Assembly: GCF_918797505.1 (NCBI RefSeq)
Contig: NC_092795.1
Location: 5,737,434-5,801,433, forward strand
Direction: 5' to 3'
DNA from: Bemisia tabaci
Taxonomy: Eukaryota > Arthropoda > Insecta > Hemiptera > Aleyrodidae
Length of the DNA stretch: 64,000 nucleotides
Shown in pieces: positions 12,156-24,560 of this stretch. Position 1 is the stretch's first letter, and each line of letters starts with the position of its first letter. The notes below the pieces were generated by a model, which ran no database searches, was not told the origin of the DNA, and saw nothing but the letters and a program-made list of their open reading frames with translations. The translations under genes were made by a program, and so were the position numbers.

Positions 12156-12408
12156 CTGCCGTACTAAGGAAAAACGCCGTATGAACCTTCAGGCGTTGCC
12201 AAATTTCTATTAATAAAACACGAATTTCTTGGCAAACTAATGAAAATTTTTCTTTCAAATTTTCAGAGACTTTTGTTCGTATTTTGTTCTAAGGTTCCTG
12301 AAAATTTCAAGGAAAAATATTCATAACTTTTCTCAAAAATAGACATTTTATCGAAGGAAGGTTGGCAACCCTCGAATGTTCATACGTTGTTCATCCTTAG
12401 CACGGCAG
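12156..12408. mobile_element. GCCGTGCTAAGG MITE
   Basis: 253 bp, ends ctgccgtactaaggaaaaac and ttcatccttagcacggcag; same length as the copy at 7583. Confidence 0.85.
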
Positions 12409-12631
12409 TATAGGTGGATGCGGGTAATGTAAAATAACCGTAAACACGGAGATTTTCGACAGAGCGGAGATCACTGAATCATCAGATTATAACGCAACGT
12501 TACTACGTCTATTGTCACATAGAGTATTCCGTAAAAAGCTCAAAATCCAACAGTTTGACCCATTGTGACAAAAATCGCTCTACTGAAGCGTTGCTCTCTT
12601 AGACTGTCCTCTTTGTCCATGGACGATCACC

Positions 12632-12893
12632 TATATCGACGGTGTAAGTCGGCAATCACATAACTCGTTTGTTGCGTCTGAAAATCTCCGCCTCTATGTC
12701 ATTTTTTTAAAGGAGAACAAATTGTCATCATTCCTTGAAGTTTTTGCAAATTTTCTCCGCACAGGGAAGAAAAATCACGGCAGTTTTAAAGAATTGCCGT
12801 TGAGTAGTTTTCCGTTTAAAAAATGAAGTATGATAGGAAGGTTGCGAAGTCGCAAACCAAGTTATGTGACTGCCGACATACACCGTCGATATA
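12632..12893. mobile_element. MITE, GACGGTGTAAGTCGGCAATCACA family
   Basis: Ends tatatcgacggtgtaagtcg and gacatacaccgtcgatata. Terminal inverted repeat about 35 bp. An inverted copy is at 14708-14948. Diverged relatives are at 998-1245, 41378-41636, about 47355-47590 and 52190-52432. Confidence 0.85.
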
Positions 12894-13730
12894 TTTAAAA
12901 AAGCACTGATCGTGTTTCTTTATTTTTGACAAATCTCATAACAATGGAAGAGTTATCATTGCCCAGAAACGCGATTTATTGCACTATTATGCAAGAGCGC
13001 GCCTCCTGCCAACGCCTGTAATCGGGAAGCCGGAAGCAGGGGAGTAAATAAACACAGTCTACAGAGCAAAGTGATTTGCTAATTAGTGCGGGCTCTGCTT
13101 AAATTAGTAGCATAGAAGAGTCGTTGATTGGTTTCTCCCACTAGACGTACAATGCGGTAACCTATGGGCAATTACGAGTCTTCCACTTGGATGTGTACAA
13201 AGTTTTGTAACTATATTAAGCGCCATTGAACAAGCCGATGGCGACTCTAACAGTGTTGGTGATTATTATTAATCGATGACAATTGAATCACTTGGTGCGA
13301 TAACCTCCGATTTCCACTATATTGTCCCTATTTAGAAGCTCAGTAGTTTGTTTTATTCTATATCACGGATTGGACTTCTAAAGCTAGAATACAAGCTAGA
13401 CAAAAAATTGAATTTTTTTATTATAGTTTTTCATATGATCAATTATATTTTTATTATATTAATTTCGGTGTTATCAATACCGATTGGTTCAACATGTAAA
13501 CGTAGCTTCAAAAATCAATCTGAGGGGACGGGTTTTTTGTGATACATTTTTAATTATTTTGAGAAAAAATGACAATGAGAAGTGAAATTGTTAGGAATTT
13601 TCTCATTTTCAGCTTTTTCGAATTAAATCCTATATCCTGTTTGGGGTTTTGTTCTATTTGTTTGAGCCAAACGACACATGGAACCACCATCGAATACGAT
13701 CCATACAAATATTTTGATCAGAGTAGTGGT

Positions 13731-13923
13731 CTGCCGTGCTAAGGAAAAACGCTTTATGGACATTCGACAGTTGCCAAATTTTCTTCGATAAAATCTTTTT
13801 TTTTTTGAAGAAGTTGTGAATATTTTTCCTTGAAATTTTCGACTCTAGGTGAAATTGGGAATAAAATTATCTGAAAAATTGGAGGGAAAATATTCATCAG
13901 TTTAGCAGGAAATTCGTGTTTTA
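13731..13923. mobile_element. GCCGTGCTAAGG MITE, truncated
   Basis: Left end ctgccgtgctaaggaaaaac present. The copy stops within the right half where the next copy begins, so its right arm has been lost. Confidence 0.75.
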
Positions 13924-14169
13924 TCTAAGGAAAGACGCCGTATGAACCGTCGGGCGTTGCCAAATTTTCTTTAATAAAACACAAATTTCCTGATAAACTT
14001 ATTAATATTTTCCTTCCAATTTTGTAGATAATCTTGTTCGCAATTTCACTTATCGTTCCTGAAAATTTCAAGGAAAAATATTCATAGCTTTTATAAAAAA
14101 TGAACATTTTATGGAAGGAAATTTGGCAACCCTCGAAAGTTCATACGGCGTTTCTCCTTCGCACGGCGG
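13921..14169. mobile_element. GCCGTGCTAAGG MITE, joined to the truncated copy
   Basis: Begins ctaaggaaagacgccg without the outermost bases and ends tctccttcgcacggcgg; head-to-tail with 13731-13923, which suggests unequal recombination between two copies. Confidence 0.75.
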
Positions 14170-14707
14170 TGGTACACTGCCCTTTTTTGCTGCAGGATTT
14201 TTTCTTGCAGGCCGGGAGAGGAGGGAGTGATTTGCTAGGCACGGGATTGGCGGAAAGTGACGTTAACTGTTGCTCGGGTTAATTACCACTGGGAGGGTTT
14301 CCTCCATCCGGCGAATGGTCCCGTGACCGGTAGCGCACGAGGAATAAGTGGACAGTCACAGTGGCTCTTATCCTCCTTAATCGCGGATAACGGTCTGTGA
14401 CGTCGCGTCGCCGTCGACCCGATGAAAGTTCCCTGTCCCGCCTTAGAAAGTCCGTGTTTACTCGCAATTTTTGTCCGCGTTGCCGCCCGCCCCGCGAAAT
14501 CCCTTTTCTTCGCCCACGCCTCAACCTGGCTTGCAAAATAAGAGAGAGTACTCGGAGGATAATATGAATCGCAATTCGCAAAAAGGAACTGAGAGCATCC
14601 CAATGATGCTAGGATTGTGCTACTTATACAACTTACTACTTACTTACTTTACTACTTACTTTATACTTATTTGTAATAGAATTACTGAACAACACAAGAA
14701 ACAACAA

Positions 14708-14948
14708 ATCGACGGTGTAAGTCGGCAATCACATAACTCGGTTTGCGACGTCGCAGACTTCCTGTTATACTGTAAACCACTCAACGGCAATTCTTTAAAA
14801 CTGCGGTGATTTATCTTCTCTGTGTGAAGAAAATTCTGCAAAAACTTGAAGGAATGATGTCAATTTGTTACCCTCTAAAAAATAACATAGAGGCGGAAAT
14901 TTTCAAACACCGCAAACGAGTTATGTGATTGCCGACTTACACCGTCGA
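14708..14948. mobile_element. MITE, GACGGTGTAAGTCGGCAATCACA family, inverted copy
   Basis: Ends atcgacggtgtaagtcgg and gacttacaccgtcga. Internally reversed relative to 12632-12893. Confidence 0.85.
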
Positions 14949-14949
14949 A

Positions 14950-16839
14950 ATAAAACAAATTAAATTTGTAGGGGTAATTTTCGTCTTCAATGTATAGTTT
15001 ATTGAGAGTATAGATAAACAATTTTTAAATGATCAGTTTATATTTGCTTGGTAAAAAAAATTGCACAATAGAGTATTTTCAGGTGTCTGAAATTTTGTGA
15101 ATTTCGTGTTTAAAATGATATTACTAGGAAAACGGAGTACGGAGATATCCTTGGTCTTTAAATTGGACATTTATTGGAGAAAATATGATAAAATTACCTA
15201 ATCTGATAAAATACATGTGTTTAAGTGGAAAATGCCGCCAGATGACGTCTAAAGGCGGCAAATTATCTAACTTTTTAATCAATTTTTCTACAATTTCCCA
15301 CGTCAGAAAAAAACTATGAAAAAAAATGCAAAATTAGCTTATCAGGCACTCTCAGATGAAGCAATAAAATTTATGTGTGCAAAATCTTCATCTTCGCACC
15401 ATTAGAATGCTTTTGGTTCCTTTTCGCAAAATGCAATCCATGTGGCATTACGTCCATGATATTTGACTCCATGCGCACCTTTATATCGGTCGGCTGCTCA
15501 TCACGCCCAAGATTTCCACTCTGCAGGCTGATTGTTGAAATTGATAGACAAAGCGATAGACACAGAACTTAAAGCCTGGAATGCGTTAACCAATAATAGA
15601 GAGTGGCACTTCCTTACGTAGGAAAAGGATTGAGATGCAATAACTAGTTTCTCTACGTAGACACTCCGTTATTCGGGTGCTACAACCAACGACAATAGCC
15701 GCACGCGAGAAAAACGAAACGCCTTCAATTTTGAAAACGCAACACGCTCATTCGTGGAACACGAATAACTGCATCAAGGCGCTGCAGTCAACTCAGTTTT
15801 GTCTTTGTGAAGCGAAAATGCCTCCAAATTTTGAATATGCAACACACTCATCCAATATACTGAAAATATAAACAAAATTTAACTTGATGAAAAAATAAGT
15901 TGTAAAATGTATTTAATCGTTTTGATACTTTTCAGTTTTGTTGAAAATCTCGCTAATAATTAGTTTGAAGTCGCTCAGTCAGGGATTTTCGCTATTTTAT
16001 TTGTGGACGCCATCAGTATCATTCCTCAGAAAAACACGTAACAATAACTACCTATAATTTTACAATTTTCACTGATGCATCAAATCTGATTTTCTTCAAA
16101 TTTAAAAAGGGCTCGACTTAAAAAGCAAATAAGACACATTTTTTTAATATGAAGCCACTTTTTGTGGCTCATCAAAGGGGACTCGAGTTCACTCCATTAC
16201 TTCTAACACGAACTGAAAAGATTGGTTCCTTATTTAAAAAGATTTTGTTTCATTTCCCCTCTAAGGATTTTGTTCTATTTCCGATCGATACAAAATTAAA
16301 GTTCGTTCAGAAACTATAAACTTTGCAACGGTCTTACATCATTTCACCAAGAATCGCTTCTTTTGCATTTGTGCACAGTTTTCAATACGTGCATCCTTCT
16401 TCTGCTTGTCAAAATATTTCCCTTTACCACATGTTCAAGCACTCGAACAGCTCAGTTAATTTTTTTGAGGAGGCGGCGGATCATTACAAATTTTACTCAC
16501 TTCCAACCCTCCCTTCTAACTTTCAACCCTTCCTACTCACTTCCGAGCCTTCCTAAGAAAACGTGATGATACATCTACTTGGCGACGATCACAGAAGTCA
16601 AGCGGCAGACGAAATGTCAAACTGACCTTCCCTAGTTCCCTCTGCGACTCCCACTTGACTAATTAGCGAATTGCCCGGACTCGCTAATCTCAGAAAAGGA
16701 TGGGAATATCATCATAAATTATTGTGGAGGGGCGCGGGAAATGTCAGGGCACTGGGTGGCAGGTGGGGGCGGAAAAAGATGATCTTGTAGCTACTTTAGC
16801 CTGAGAAGGAAATCTGCCCGTTAAAAGCCGAAAAAGTTA
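14950..16839. other. No gene seen; old repeats
   Basis: 15050-15420 resembles 21200-21500 and the complement of 37620-37960 (shared gataaaatacatgtgtttaa and gaagcaataaaa motifs), so an old dispersed repeat. Two loose repeats with cgcaacacgctcat and tgcaacacactcat lie at 15720-15870. The rest is unrecognised. Confidence 0.4.
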
Positions 16840-16844
16840 AAGAG

Positions 16845-17078
16845 TATAAACCCGGCTGACGATGAGTTAGTGCTTGTGGCTGTCAGGAGTTGCCAAGCTT
16901 AATCAATCCGTGTCTTGTCATCTCTTCGCCGGTCATGGATTCGAAGACAAATTTAACTACTGACATTTTAAACTTAAATAACACCCAGAGAATCCGCAGA
17001 ATCTACAATCGTTTAATCAACAGAGATTTTTGTCGATCTTTAAGGCCAGTAGAAGGGCTTGGAGGACAAGGCGTATGA
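16845..17078 (+). other. TATA-bearing segment with a short ORF, status unclear
   Basis: TATAAA at 16845-16850 is followed after about 85 bp by ATG (16935) and a 47-residue frame (MDSKTNLTTDILNLNN, then RIRRIYNRLI, ending at 17078). The end of the frame overlaps a MITE-like motif (ggaggacaaggcgtatgagt, compare 61217). No homologue recognised; may be a decayed gene start or chance. Confidence 0.2.
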
Positions 17079-17226
17079 GTGCACCCTTTGAAAATATTGT
17101 TAAAATATAATAAAAACCAACCAAAATGTGCCTTGAATCATTATTCGAATTTTCTTCAACCATTCATTAATAAATGATCAAACAATTTAATGCGTTATCT
17201 TCGCAACAAGTCTTTTCTTAGAAAAA

Positions 17227-17442
17227 TACACCGGAAAAGAATGATGCTGATTCAACATTCTGGAAGTAAAAAAGTGTGGAGAACTCTCAAAACGCAGGCT
17301 AACTAACCGCCTCAGCAGTTATTTTTACATCTTGACATTGCTAAAGTAACAGATGTAGCAGTAAATTCAGCAATTTGTGAATTCTTGCACACTTTCTTAC
17401 ATCCAGAATGTTAAATCAGCATCACTTTTTTTTTTCGGTGTA
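17227..17442. mobile_element. MITE with TACACCG ends
   Basis: 216 bp including flanking TA. Left arm tacaccggaaaagaatgatg, right arm ttttttttttcggtgta; the arms also share gctgattcaacattctgga in opposite orientation, giving an inverted repeat of about 60 bp. Confidence 0.85.
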
Positions 17443-18165
17443 GAAAGTACGAGAAAATTTTGAAGGACTCCCGCTGAATTTTTCCGAGAAATTTTCAAGA
17501 CGCTTACCTGGCAACCTGGAATCGGACGGGGACACTTAATTTTAATTACAACGCCTCAGGTCAAACCTCGTCAACATTAAGTCCCTTGTCACAAGCATAA
17601 TTAATTTTTCAAACAAGGCCCGGGGTGACCCACCCCCTCCCGCGATCGGCCCCCCTCATTTCCGCTCCTTTCCCCTTTTTTTCCGCTCGTTTTTTGTTTC
17701 GAGTTTTCCCTATTGACAGACCGTCGGAGAAAATTCGCCAACTCTTCAACTTCCGTCGACATCTCCTTTAATTAAGCGCCCCGTCCATTGTGTCAACAGA
17801 ACATGTGACGCGTATCCACCAACTTCAGCTAAAGTGGTGCATAATTGAGACACTCTCCAGGTTTCAGGGCTATGTCTCAGATTCAGCAAAGATTCGAAAA
17901 GGGTAAACTCCATTCCAAGCTGCATATGATTCTTTTTTTAGGTACAACTGGATTACATTTTGCAACGGGGAGACACTATTTCTGGCTCATTTTAGAAGCA
18001 ACGTACATGCCGTTGGTTTCCCTATGCAGATATGTGCTTTTGTGAGAGAGCCAGAGGTAGTGGTTCCTTCTTGCAAAATATAATTCAACTTATCCAAGGG
18101 CGTATTCTAGCGATGTCGCGAAGAGGGTGCGTTTGTCGTGGAAACGTGCGTGAAATGATGAGAAT

Positions 18166-18415
18166 CCTAAGAGAGAACGCCGTATGAACCTTCAGGCATC
18201 GACAAATTTCCTTTGATAAAATAACTCAAATTTCCTAGTGAATTTAAGAATACGTGTCCTCCAATCTCCTCGTTAATTTCTTGAAAGTTGAAAACCTTGA
18301 GCTCCTGAAAATTTCAAGGAAAAATATTCAGAACTCTCTTAAAAAATAATAATTTTACCGGAGGAAATTTGAAAACTCTCGAAAGTTCATGCGGCGTTTT
18401 TCCTTAGAACGGCAG
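18166..18415. mobile_element. GCCGTGCTAAGG MITE
   Basis: Left arm cctaagagagaacgccgtat, right arm gtttttccttagaacggcag. Middle diverged. Confidence 0.75.
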
Positions 18416-18762
18416 GATTGAGAACGATATTGTGGAAAATATCAAAATCATTGCGACTGGTTTCGTATGATATGTGCGGAGGATGGCAGAAGGTCGGTTG
18501 TCCGAATGGGTGTTTGATTGGGTACCTCCCGAAAGAGGGCGGCGTGAACGTCCAGTCAAAGGTTGGCGCCAGAAGGTGGAGGAAGAGATCAGGAGGTGTC
18601 GCCTGCCTGATGATCTGTGACTACTGAGATTATTCAAAATTAAGGTGATTTTCCCATTGTAAAATTTTGCGAGAAACACGATGGTGTGTTGAACATTGTA
18701 AGAAAGGGATAGGATGAGGCCGATAATGCTATGCGCTTGATACCAATGAGAAAAGCATGACA

Positions 18763-19170
18763 AAATTGCTGCAAGCAACTATTACTGCCCAAAAGCCACT
18801 TTTATTGCCCATTGAAATATTGAAGGCGAATTGTCGAAACAAGGCAGAAACAATGTGAGTGAAGTGTTAAACCGCTGCACCTATGAATAAACCGAGTGAA
18901 CCTGGCCGGAATGCTGTTAGCAACTATTACTGCTCTCAAGTCGCTCACATTGCCTTCCGGGACTTTGAAGGCGAACTGATCGGAACGAGTGAGAAACAAT
19001 GTGAGTGGAGTATTAAGCCGCTGTGGCTATGAATAAACCAAGAGAACGTGGCCAAATTGCTGCGAGGAACAACTCCCGATTTCAAACCACCCATTTTGCC
19101 TAACGAGATATTGAAGGCGAATTGGTTTGATCGAGTGAGAAACAGGTGAATGGAATATATATGTATGAAT
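18763..19170. repeat. Tandem repeat, about 146-bp unit, three copies
   Basis: Units start at about 18763, 18910 and 19055 (aattgctgc/aatgctgtt/aattgctgc). Shared inner words: gaaggcga, gagaaacaatgtgagtg and tatgaataaacc. Third copy incomplete. Confidence 0.8.
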
Positions 19171-19671
19171 TCACACATGACACGAATAAAACAGGGTTCG
19201 CGAATCATGATCACCTCCCAACTTTCTCGATTCCAGCCCACCCCTGTCTGAGGGGACGTTTTTTATGGTCGTTCGTTAAACAGCTCCCTATTTCCTCCAG
19301 AAACTCCGTGTGGTTTATATTGCGACTAAGGGAAGTTCAAGAAATTCCATAATCTAGCATTATGAAAATAACAATTTCTTCTAACCTCAAAGTAAAATTG
19401 AGCAATATAACTCAGAAAGTGAATCTTTGCAAGCGATTACAATGATATGCGATTGGAAAAATTACAAAATATGGAAGTAAAAAATTCTTTGATCTTGACA
19501 ACCTTTAAAGAGTATATTCGAACTGGCCTTAACATTTACCAAACTCACGATAGATTTTCCATCGTATTTGAATTTTATGGGATGACAGATCATTGTATAT
19601 AATCCGTACCAAGGGCCCATTCTTAAAACTTTAATGCTGAATTTTACTCTATGATTGCTAAAGTTGTCATA

Positions 19672-20637
19672 CGAGGTCTGTTAGATTAGAAACCGGATTT
19701 TGGTCACAACTAACCCACAATGCGTCCAAATTAGGTTTTCTTGAGCTCTCCTGATAGCTGAAAATATACTTAAGAACGCTACGTTCACAGATTTTGTTTA
19801 TTTTGATCAGTGTTTATTCTGTGTCATCTTGAATACGACTAAGTCAGATGCGTTTTGCGATTTTCATCATGCGATCACTGATAGAGCAAAGATTCAACAT
19901 TAAATTTTGTTTTAAACTCGGTATACCTTGTACCGAAACTTTTGGTATATGCTAAGTAAAGTTTACTATGATCATTGTATGAGATGTTTCTACTGTTTTG
20001 AATGGGTCAAACGATTCAAAACTGGCCAGGAGTTCGTCAAAGATGAGGAGCATGGGAATCGACCCTTAACGGCAACTGACATTTGTCACGTGGAAGAAGT
20101 GCGGGCAAAAGTGCTCGAAAATGGTCGTTCCGAGCTTGTCGAACAGAGTAATATTTCTGAAGGCTCTGTACATACAATTTTCATAGAATATGTAGACTCG
20201 CATCGAGTTTCAGGTACACTTGCCCCTTGATTGTTGTCCGTTGAACGAAAATCCAACCAAATGCCAATTTTCCTTTAGCTGCTTGAACGTTCTAACAATG
20301 ATCCTACATTTTTGGATAGGATAATTTTCGGTGACAATACTTTAGTGTACGGCTACGATATGGAGACGAAACTCCAATCGTACTTGTGGGTTGAAAAATG
20401 TAGTGCAAGACCGAAAAAAGAGAGACAAATTCGGTCAAACATAAAAATCGCAAAACACCCTTGAGGTTTGCCTTACTTCAAGCCACATACCAACGAAGCT
20501 AATTGGGATTTTTCAAATTTGTGAACGTAGCGTTCTTAAGTATATTTTAAGCTATCAGGAGAGCTCAAGAAAACCTAATTTGGTCGCATTGTGGGCTAGT
20601 TATGACCAAAATCCGGTTTCTAATCTAACAGACCTCG
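19672..20637 (+). mobile_element. Decayed mariner-like transposon with 118-bp TIRs
   Basis: Ends cgaggtctgttagattagaa and ttctaatctaacagacctcg, flanked by TA on both sides. Inverted repeats run for about 118 bp with few mismatches. The 966-bp body holds pieces of a mariner transposase, but it is shorter than the usual 1.3 kb. Confidence 0.9.
19961..20464 (+). pseudogene. Mariner transposase remnant
   Basis: Two frames survive. 19961-20230 codes EWVKRFKTGQEFVKDEEHGN, RPLTATD and ISEGSVHTIF, the N-terminal helix-turn-helix part. About 20280-20464 codes FLDRIIFGDNTLVYGYD and ARPKKERQIRSNIK, the start of the catalytic domain (family GDETWVYGYD; here Glu and Trp are changed). The frames are interrupted, and the later catalytic aspartates are missing, so the protein cannot be active. 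Confidence 0.85.
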
Positions 20638-20957
20638 TATTTAGGGTGCTATGTGAGGGATTTGATCTCTTTGGACCTCCTATAGTAAACCAAATAGAAT
20701 CCCTCAGGAAATGGGAAAGAACGTTAATAAATACGCTATAAGTCGTTATAAAGAATATTAATTTTCCAGTGGGCGGCCACGCATTTTCACTCAGCGCGGC
20801 GACAAAACCTCAAAAATAGCGATACAAGCATTAGTCATTTCAAACGATGAGTGAAGAAAAGTCGGCTCATGGATGCCGAAAACGGGTAGGAAGATTACAC
20901 AGCAGTTTGAATGTTTTTCGTAATCTTTGATTAGTCCATTTGCGAATCCCTTTCCTC

Positions 20958-21121
20958 CAGTGGCGTGGCGTGAATGATCGATTATCGATATTTCTCCATT
21001 TGAAGCTATTGTAAAGAATCGATATTCAAGGTCTTCGCTACGAACACCCTGTTTATCGATCCTTTTCCATAGGTTTGAATGGCAGATCAATCGATGTATC
21101 ACAAAGCAGGCCACGCCACTG
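20958..21121. mobile_element. MITE, CAGTGGCGTGGCG family
   Basis: 164 bp, ends cagtggcgtggcgtgaatga and caggccacgccactg. The arms include gatcgattatcgat and atcaatcgatgtatc; middle ttcgctacgaacaccc. Confidence 0.85.
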
Positions 21122-21540
21122 CTTTCCTCCGCTCCGTCTCTCATTCGGTTTGTTCCCTGACGTGCCACTAATTCCCCGGTCCATTCCTCTTTACAATTTT
21201 TGTAATTAAGAATTTCCAGGTTTCTAAAATTTGATGAATTTTGTGTTTAAGTGGAAAATACTGAGTGAAATGGACACAAAAGTACCCTTGGTTCATCAAC
21301 TGAACGTTCATTGTCGGAGCAATGGAAAAATGATCTACTCTGCTAAAACACGATTGTTTAATTGTTTAAATGGGAAATGCTGCCAGATGACGTCACTAGG
21401 CGATGCATTTTCTAACATTTTTAAATCTGTTTTTATACTATTTCCTACATCAGAAAAAATTATGAAAAATACTGTGAAATCACCTCTTGATGAAGCAATA
21501 AAAATTTGCGTGCGAAATCTCCATCAGTAAAAGTGTAATA

Positions 21541-21799
21541 TGGATTGCATTTTGCAAAAAGGAACCAGAAGCATTGTCATGTCGCTAAGATTGTGCGACT
21601 TCACCCTTTGCAATAAAAGTACTGTAATCATGCAAAAATCTGAAACGCACGTGGTAATATTTGTCCTAAATTTAAAGTTTTTATGGTGTAAAGTAGAAAA
21701 TGTTTATGGATGACCAGGTTTTTCTTCCAAGACAAAAGGAGTTGCAAAATCTTAGCAACATCGCAATGCTTTTGGTCTCTTTTTGCAAAATGCAGTCCA
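21541..21799. mobile_element. MITE, GGATTGCATTTTGCAAAAAGGAACC family, copy 1
   Basis: Left arm tggattgcattttgcaaaaa then ggaacc; right arm tctctttttgcaaaatgca. A second copy lies inside another MITE at 51177-51430. Fragments at 14575-14630 and 62926-63020. Confidence 0.8.
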
Positions 21800-22189
21800 T
21801 ATTCATTCCCGTTTGTGACACTGTGGAAGTTTCAATTGCGGGAGCCAATCAGAGACGGATTCCTCATGTCTTTACTCTCAGTGTAAAGAGACTGAATTGA
21901 AAGTTTATGCCTACGGCGGCAACGCGTCCGACAACTCGGCAGCTTTTTAAAAATTCTAGTGACGCCGGAGGGTAGCATAACACTCGGAAAACTCATCACA
22001 CGGATTTATATCTCGCCGGGATCGTCGCATAAAGGGGACTAATTAATGGCGAATTATTTCCCTCGTTAGAGCCCACCTCCATGCGACGTTCTACAATAGC
22101 GCAGACGTTCCGTTGCGCCATTTCATTTTCGCCGCCGGGGCGCCCCCCCCTCCCCCCTCGCTCGTCAAGTGCACTTTTCTCGACGTCCC

Positions 22190-22196
22190 TATAAAA
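22190..22196 (+). promoter_or_regulatory. TATA-like box in a GC-rich island 2 kb upstream of the UGT start
   Basis: TATAAAA sits in a GC/pyrimidine-rich island (about 22080-22300) that stands out from the AT-rich surroundings. It is the best promoter candidate for a UGT transcript with a non-coding first exon, but I could not find the matching donor with confidence. Confidence 0.25.
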
Positions 22197-22319
22197 ACAT
22201 ATCGCGCCACCGATTTCCCCTCCCCCCCCCCACTGCCCCAGACGTCCTTCCCGAGGAATACTAAGCGGCGGAACGAACGTTCACCGCTAAGCCCATCCAA
22301 TTTTCGGTCTAAATGGAAA

Positions 22320-22560
22320 AGAGGACCTTTATTCGTCGTTCTTGGAACGAAAGAACATAACCTCGTTTCAACGTTGCCCGTCCAGCATTAGTATTTTTAC
22401 GCAAAGCACTTTTTACTGAAGATTTCATATATTTTTCCCAGTATCTTATAAAAAAAAAATCAGTAAAAATCGCGCAAATAGTGCCTTAATTCGTCGTTCC
22501 TCTGGCGATAAAACCTAACTCCATTCCAGCGTTGCCAAATTTCTTCTTGATTAACGCGAA
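22320..22560. mobile_element. Fragments of the CACGAAGGAACGTAACT MITE family
   Basis: Two left-arm-like pieces in the same orientation (attcgtcgttcttggaacga at 22330, attcgtcgttcctctggcga at 22490), so an incomplete or rearranged copy. Confidence 0.4.
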
Positions 22561-24197
22561 AATTTTTCTTATTACTGAAAATTTCATAAATTTATCCAGG
22601 TTTTATTGTAAAAAATCTGTTCATTTTTATAGCATTGTAAGAGGTTATGCCATTTTCATATTTTGGATCAATTCAATATACTGAAGAGTTTCTATAGTGA
22701 CGTCACCATCAACAGTGGCTATGACCGAGAACTTTGGTGCTCAATATGAACCGAAGTTCAGTCCTTACGGCCGAAGTTTTCTCTCTGTGCACGGCTTTTT
22801 TTCTGACATGCGGCAAAACCCCACTCTTGCATTTCCAGGAGAAAGGCGAGTCTCTTAGCGAAGCGCGGAAAAGTGCACGGATTGATTAAAAAATCAGACA
22901 CGCGCCGTGATAGCAGAGACTCTAATCAGGAATAATAAGGAACGGACAAGAATAGAGAGGAACAATTTGCTAATGATAAATGGAAAGGAGTGTGCCGAGA
23001 GGAACTCCCTATTTCGATAATTGAAAGGAGCTCGACTTTTACAAACGTGCGAGAAATATGATAAAATAAGAACTGGAATACGATCTCGATGTTTGGAGGC
23101 GTGCAAAACTGACGCCATGTTGCCGCTTCGAGGGAACTTCCTCTGTCTCATATTTCCGAAGAGGCACCTGAAGGCGAGACTGCCCCGAATGTGAAACATG
23201 GAACATGAACATGTCATGAAACATTTTTCAGAGCCAGTGGTGTGACTGGTGTGCCTACGTAGGAGAGAGAGAGTGTTGATACATTGATTCTTTCACTACA
23301 GAAAAAATGTGCTGTTTTCATAGATGCCCCTCTGATTACAATACCGCCGTGGAGCGCCTTCAATCCCCAGTGATACTTCACAATTTGCCACACAGTTAGT
23401 TTAGTTACCTATTCGACTGGAACCTAAATCGGAACACTGATGGGTGCACGCACACGTGGATGCACAAACTGCATTCAAAAATGCAAGGGGAAAAATGTTC
23501 TCTTTTATTTTCAGGTCAAATAATCAGTTCGATCTGAGTTTGTATCGCTCAAGTCCTTGTTAATCTATTCATCATCGGAGGCTTGCTTTAAGTGATCGTG
23601 AATTGCATGCAACGAATATTTATTTCGCATCCCCCCACAAGAAGGTACTAAATCCAAAAAATCTCCTCAAATAAAATAGTATGAACATTTTTGAGCCACT
23701 ATGTGACAACCCTTTAAAGAGGACACTACTTGCAGAAGTAAAATAATGATCAAACTCTGAGGTAATAATGAACGTATTTCTGCCAAACGGAGCTTTGTGC
23801 ATTGAGACATAAGCCCCGAGACCCGTAATAATATATGCATAACAGGGCTCACGTCATAATGCACATAGTTCCGTTAGACAGAAATACGTCCTAATGAGAG
23901 TTGCTCACACCTGAAAGGAAATCAGATCTCTTCCTTAGTGTAATAGGTTTTGAATATTTCTTTTGTTGAATCTGCCAAGTGACGCAATATGAGTGATTTT
24001 TCTTAAAAACTGTAGAATATTGAACGTAGGAAGTTATGGTTTGGACAGATCTTAATATTTTTAACTAATCTACAAGAATCAAGCATCAAAACACGATTCT
24101 GTGATCAGCGCAACCGAACCATTCAAATTATGCGGCTCTTGTTTTCCCTTTAGCCTTTTCCTCCACGTATTATGAATATTTTTGCGTTTGGTGCAGA
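22561..24197. other. UGT upstream region; no gene seen
   Basis: Unrecognised sequence apart from a palindromic MITE at 23770-23891. A possible 3' splice site (gtgcag) ends at 24196, just before the UGT ATG. Confidence 0.4.
23770..23891. mobile_element. Palindromic MITE, GGACGTATTTCTGCC family, copy 2
   Basis: 122 bp, ends gaacgtatttctgccaaacg and gacagaaatacgtc. Central taatatatgcataac loop region. Confidence 0.85.
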
Positions 24198-24560
24198 ATG
24201 GATCTGTCAAGCGTGCGATGGGTGAAGGCGGTGGCACTGCTCTCCTGGGTTGGGAGCCTGGAGAGCGCCAACATCCTCATGGTCACCATGGGCGGCACCC
24301 GGAGCCACAAGATCCCGTTCCTGGCCCTGGGGCAAGGGCTCGTCCTCCGCAACCACTCGGTGACGCTCGTCAACGCCTTCCCGGAAAACTCGGAGAGCCC
24401 GGACCAGACCCGGAGCCGCCCCCACCCCCGCGTCCGGGAAATCACCCCGTACGGCCTCGTCATGTACGTCCGCAACTTCACCGACTGGGACCTCGTCGGT
24501 GCTCGCATCCGTGGCGAGGACCCTGTACCGCTTCTCGATGCCATCAGATATGGATACCAG
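24198..24560 (+). CDS. UGT exon 1 (signal peptide, acceptor-binding N-terminus)
   Basis: Codes residues 1-121 and ends in YGYQ before the donor gtaatc. It holds the signal peptide, the VTMGGTRSHKIPF block with the catalytic His, and a D-rich segment typical of insect UGT N-termini. It is clearly more GC-rich than its surroundings. Translation downstream of 24560 soon hits stops, which supports the splice. Confidence 0.93.

Noticed and set aside
22091..22391. GC-rich frames on both strands
   Set aside because: Compositional, without homology or splice support; region listed only as a possible promoter island.
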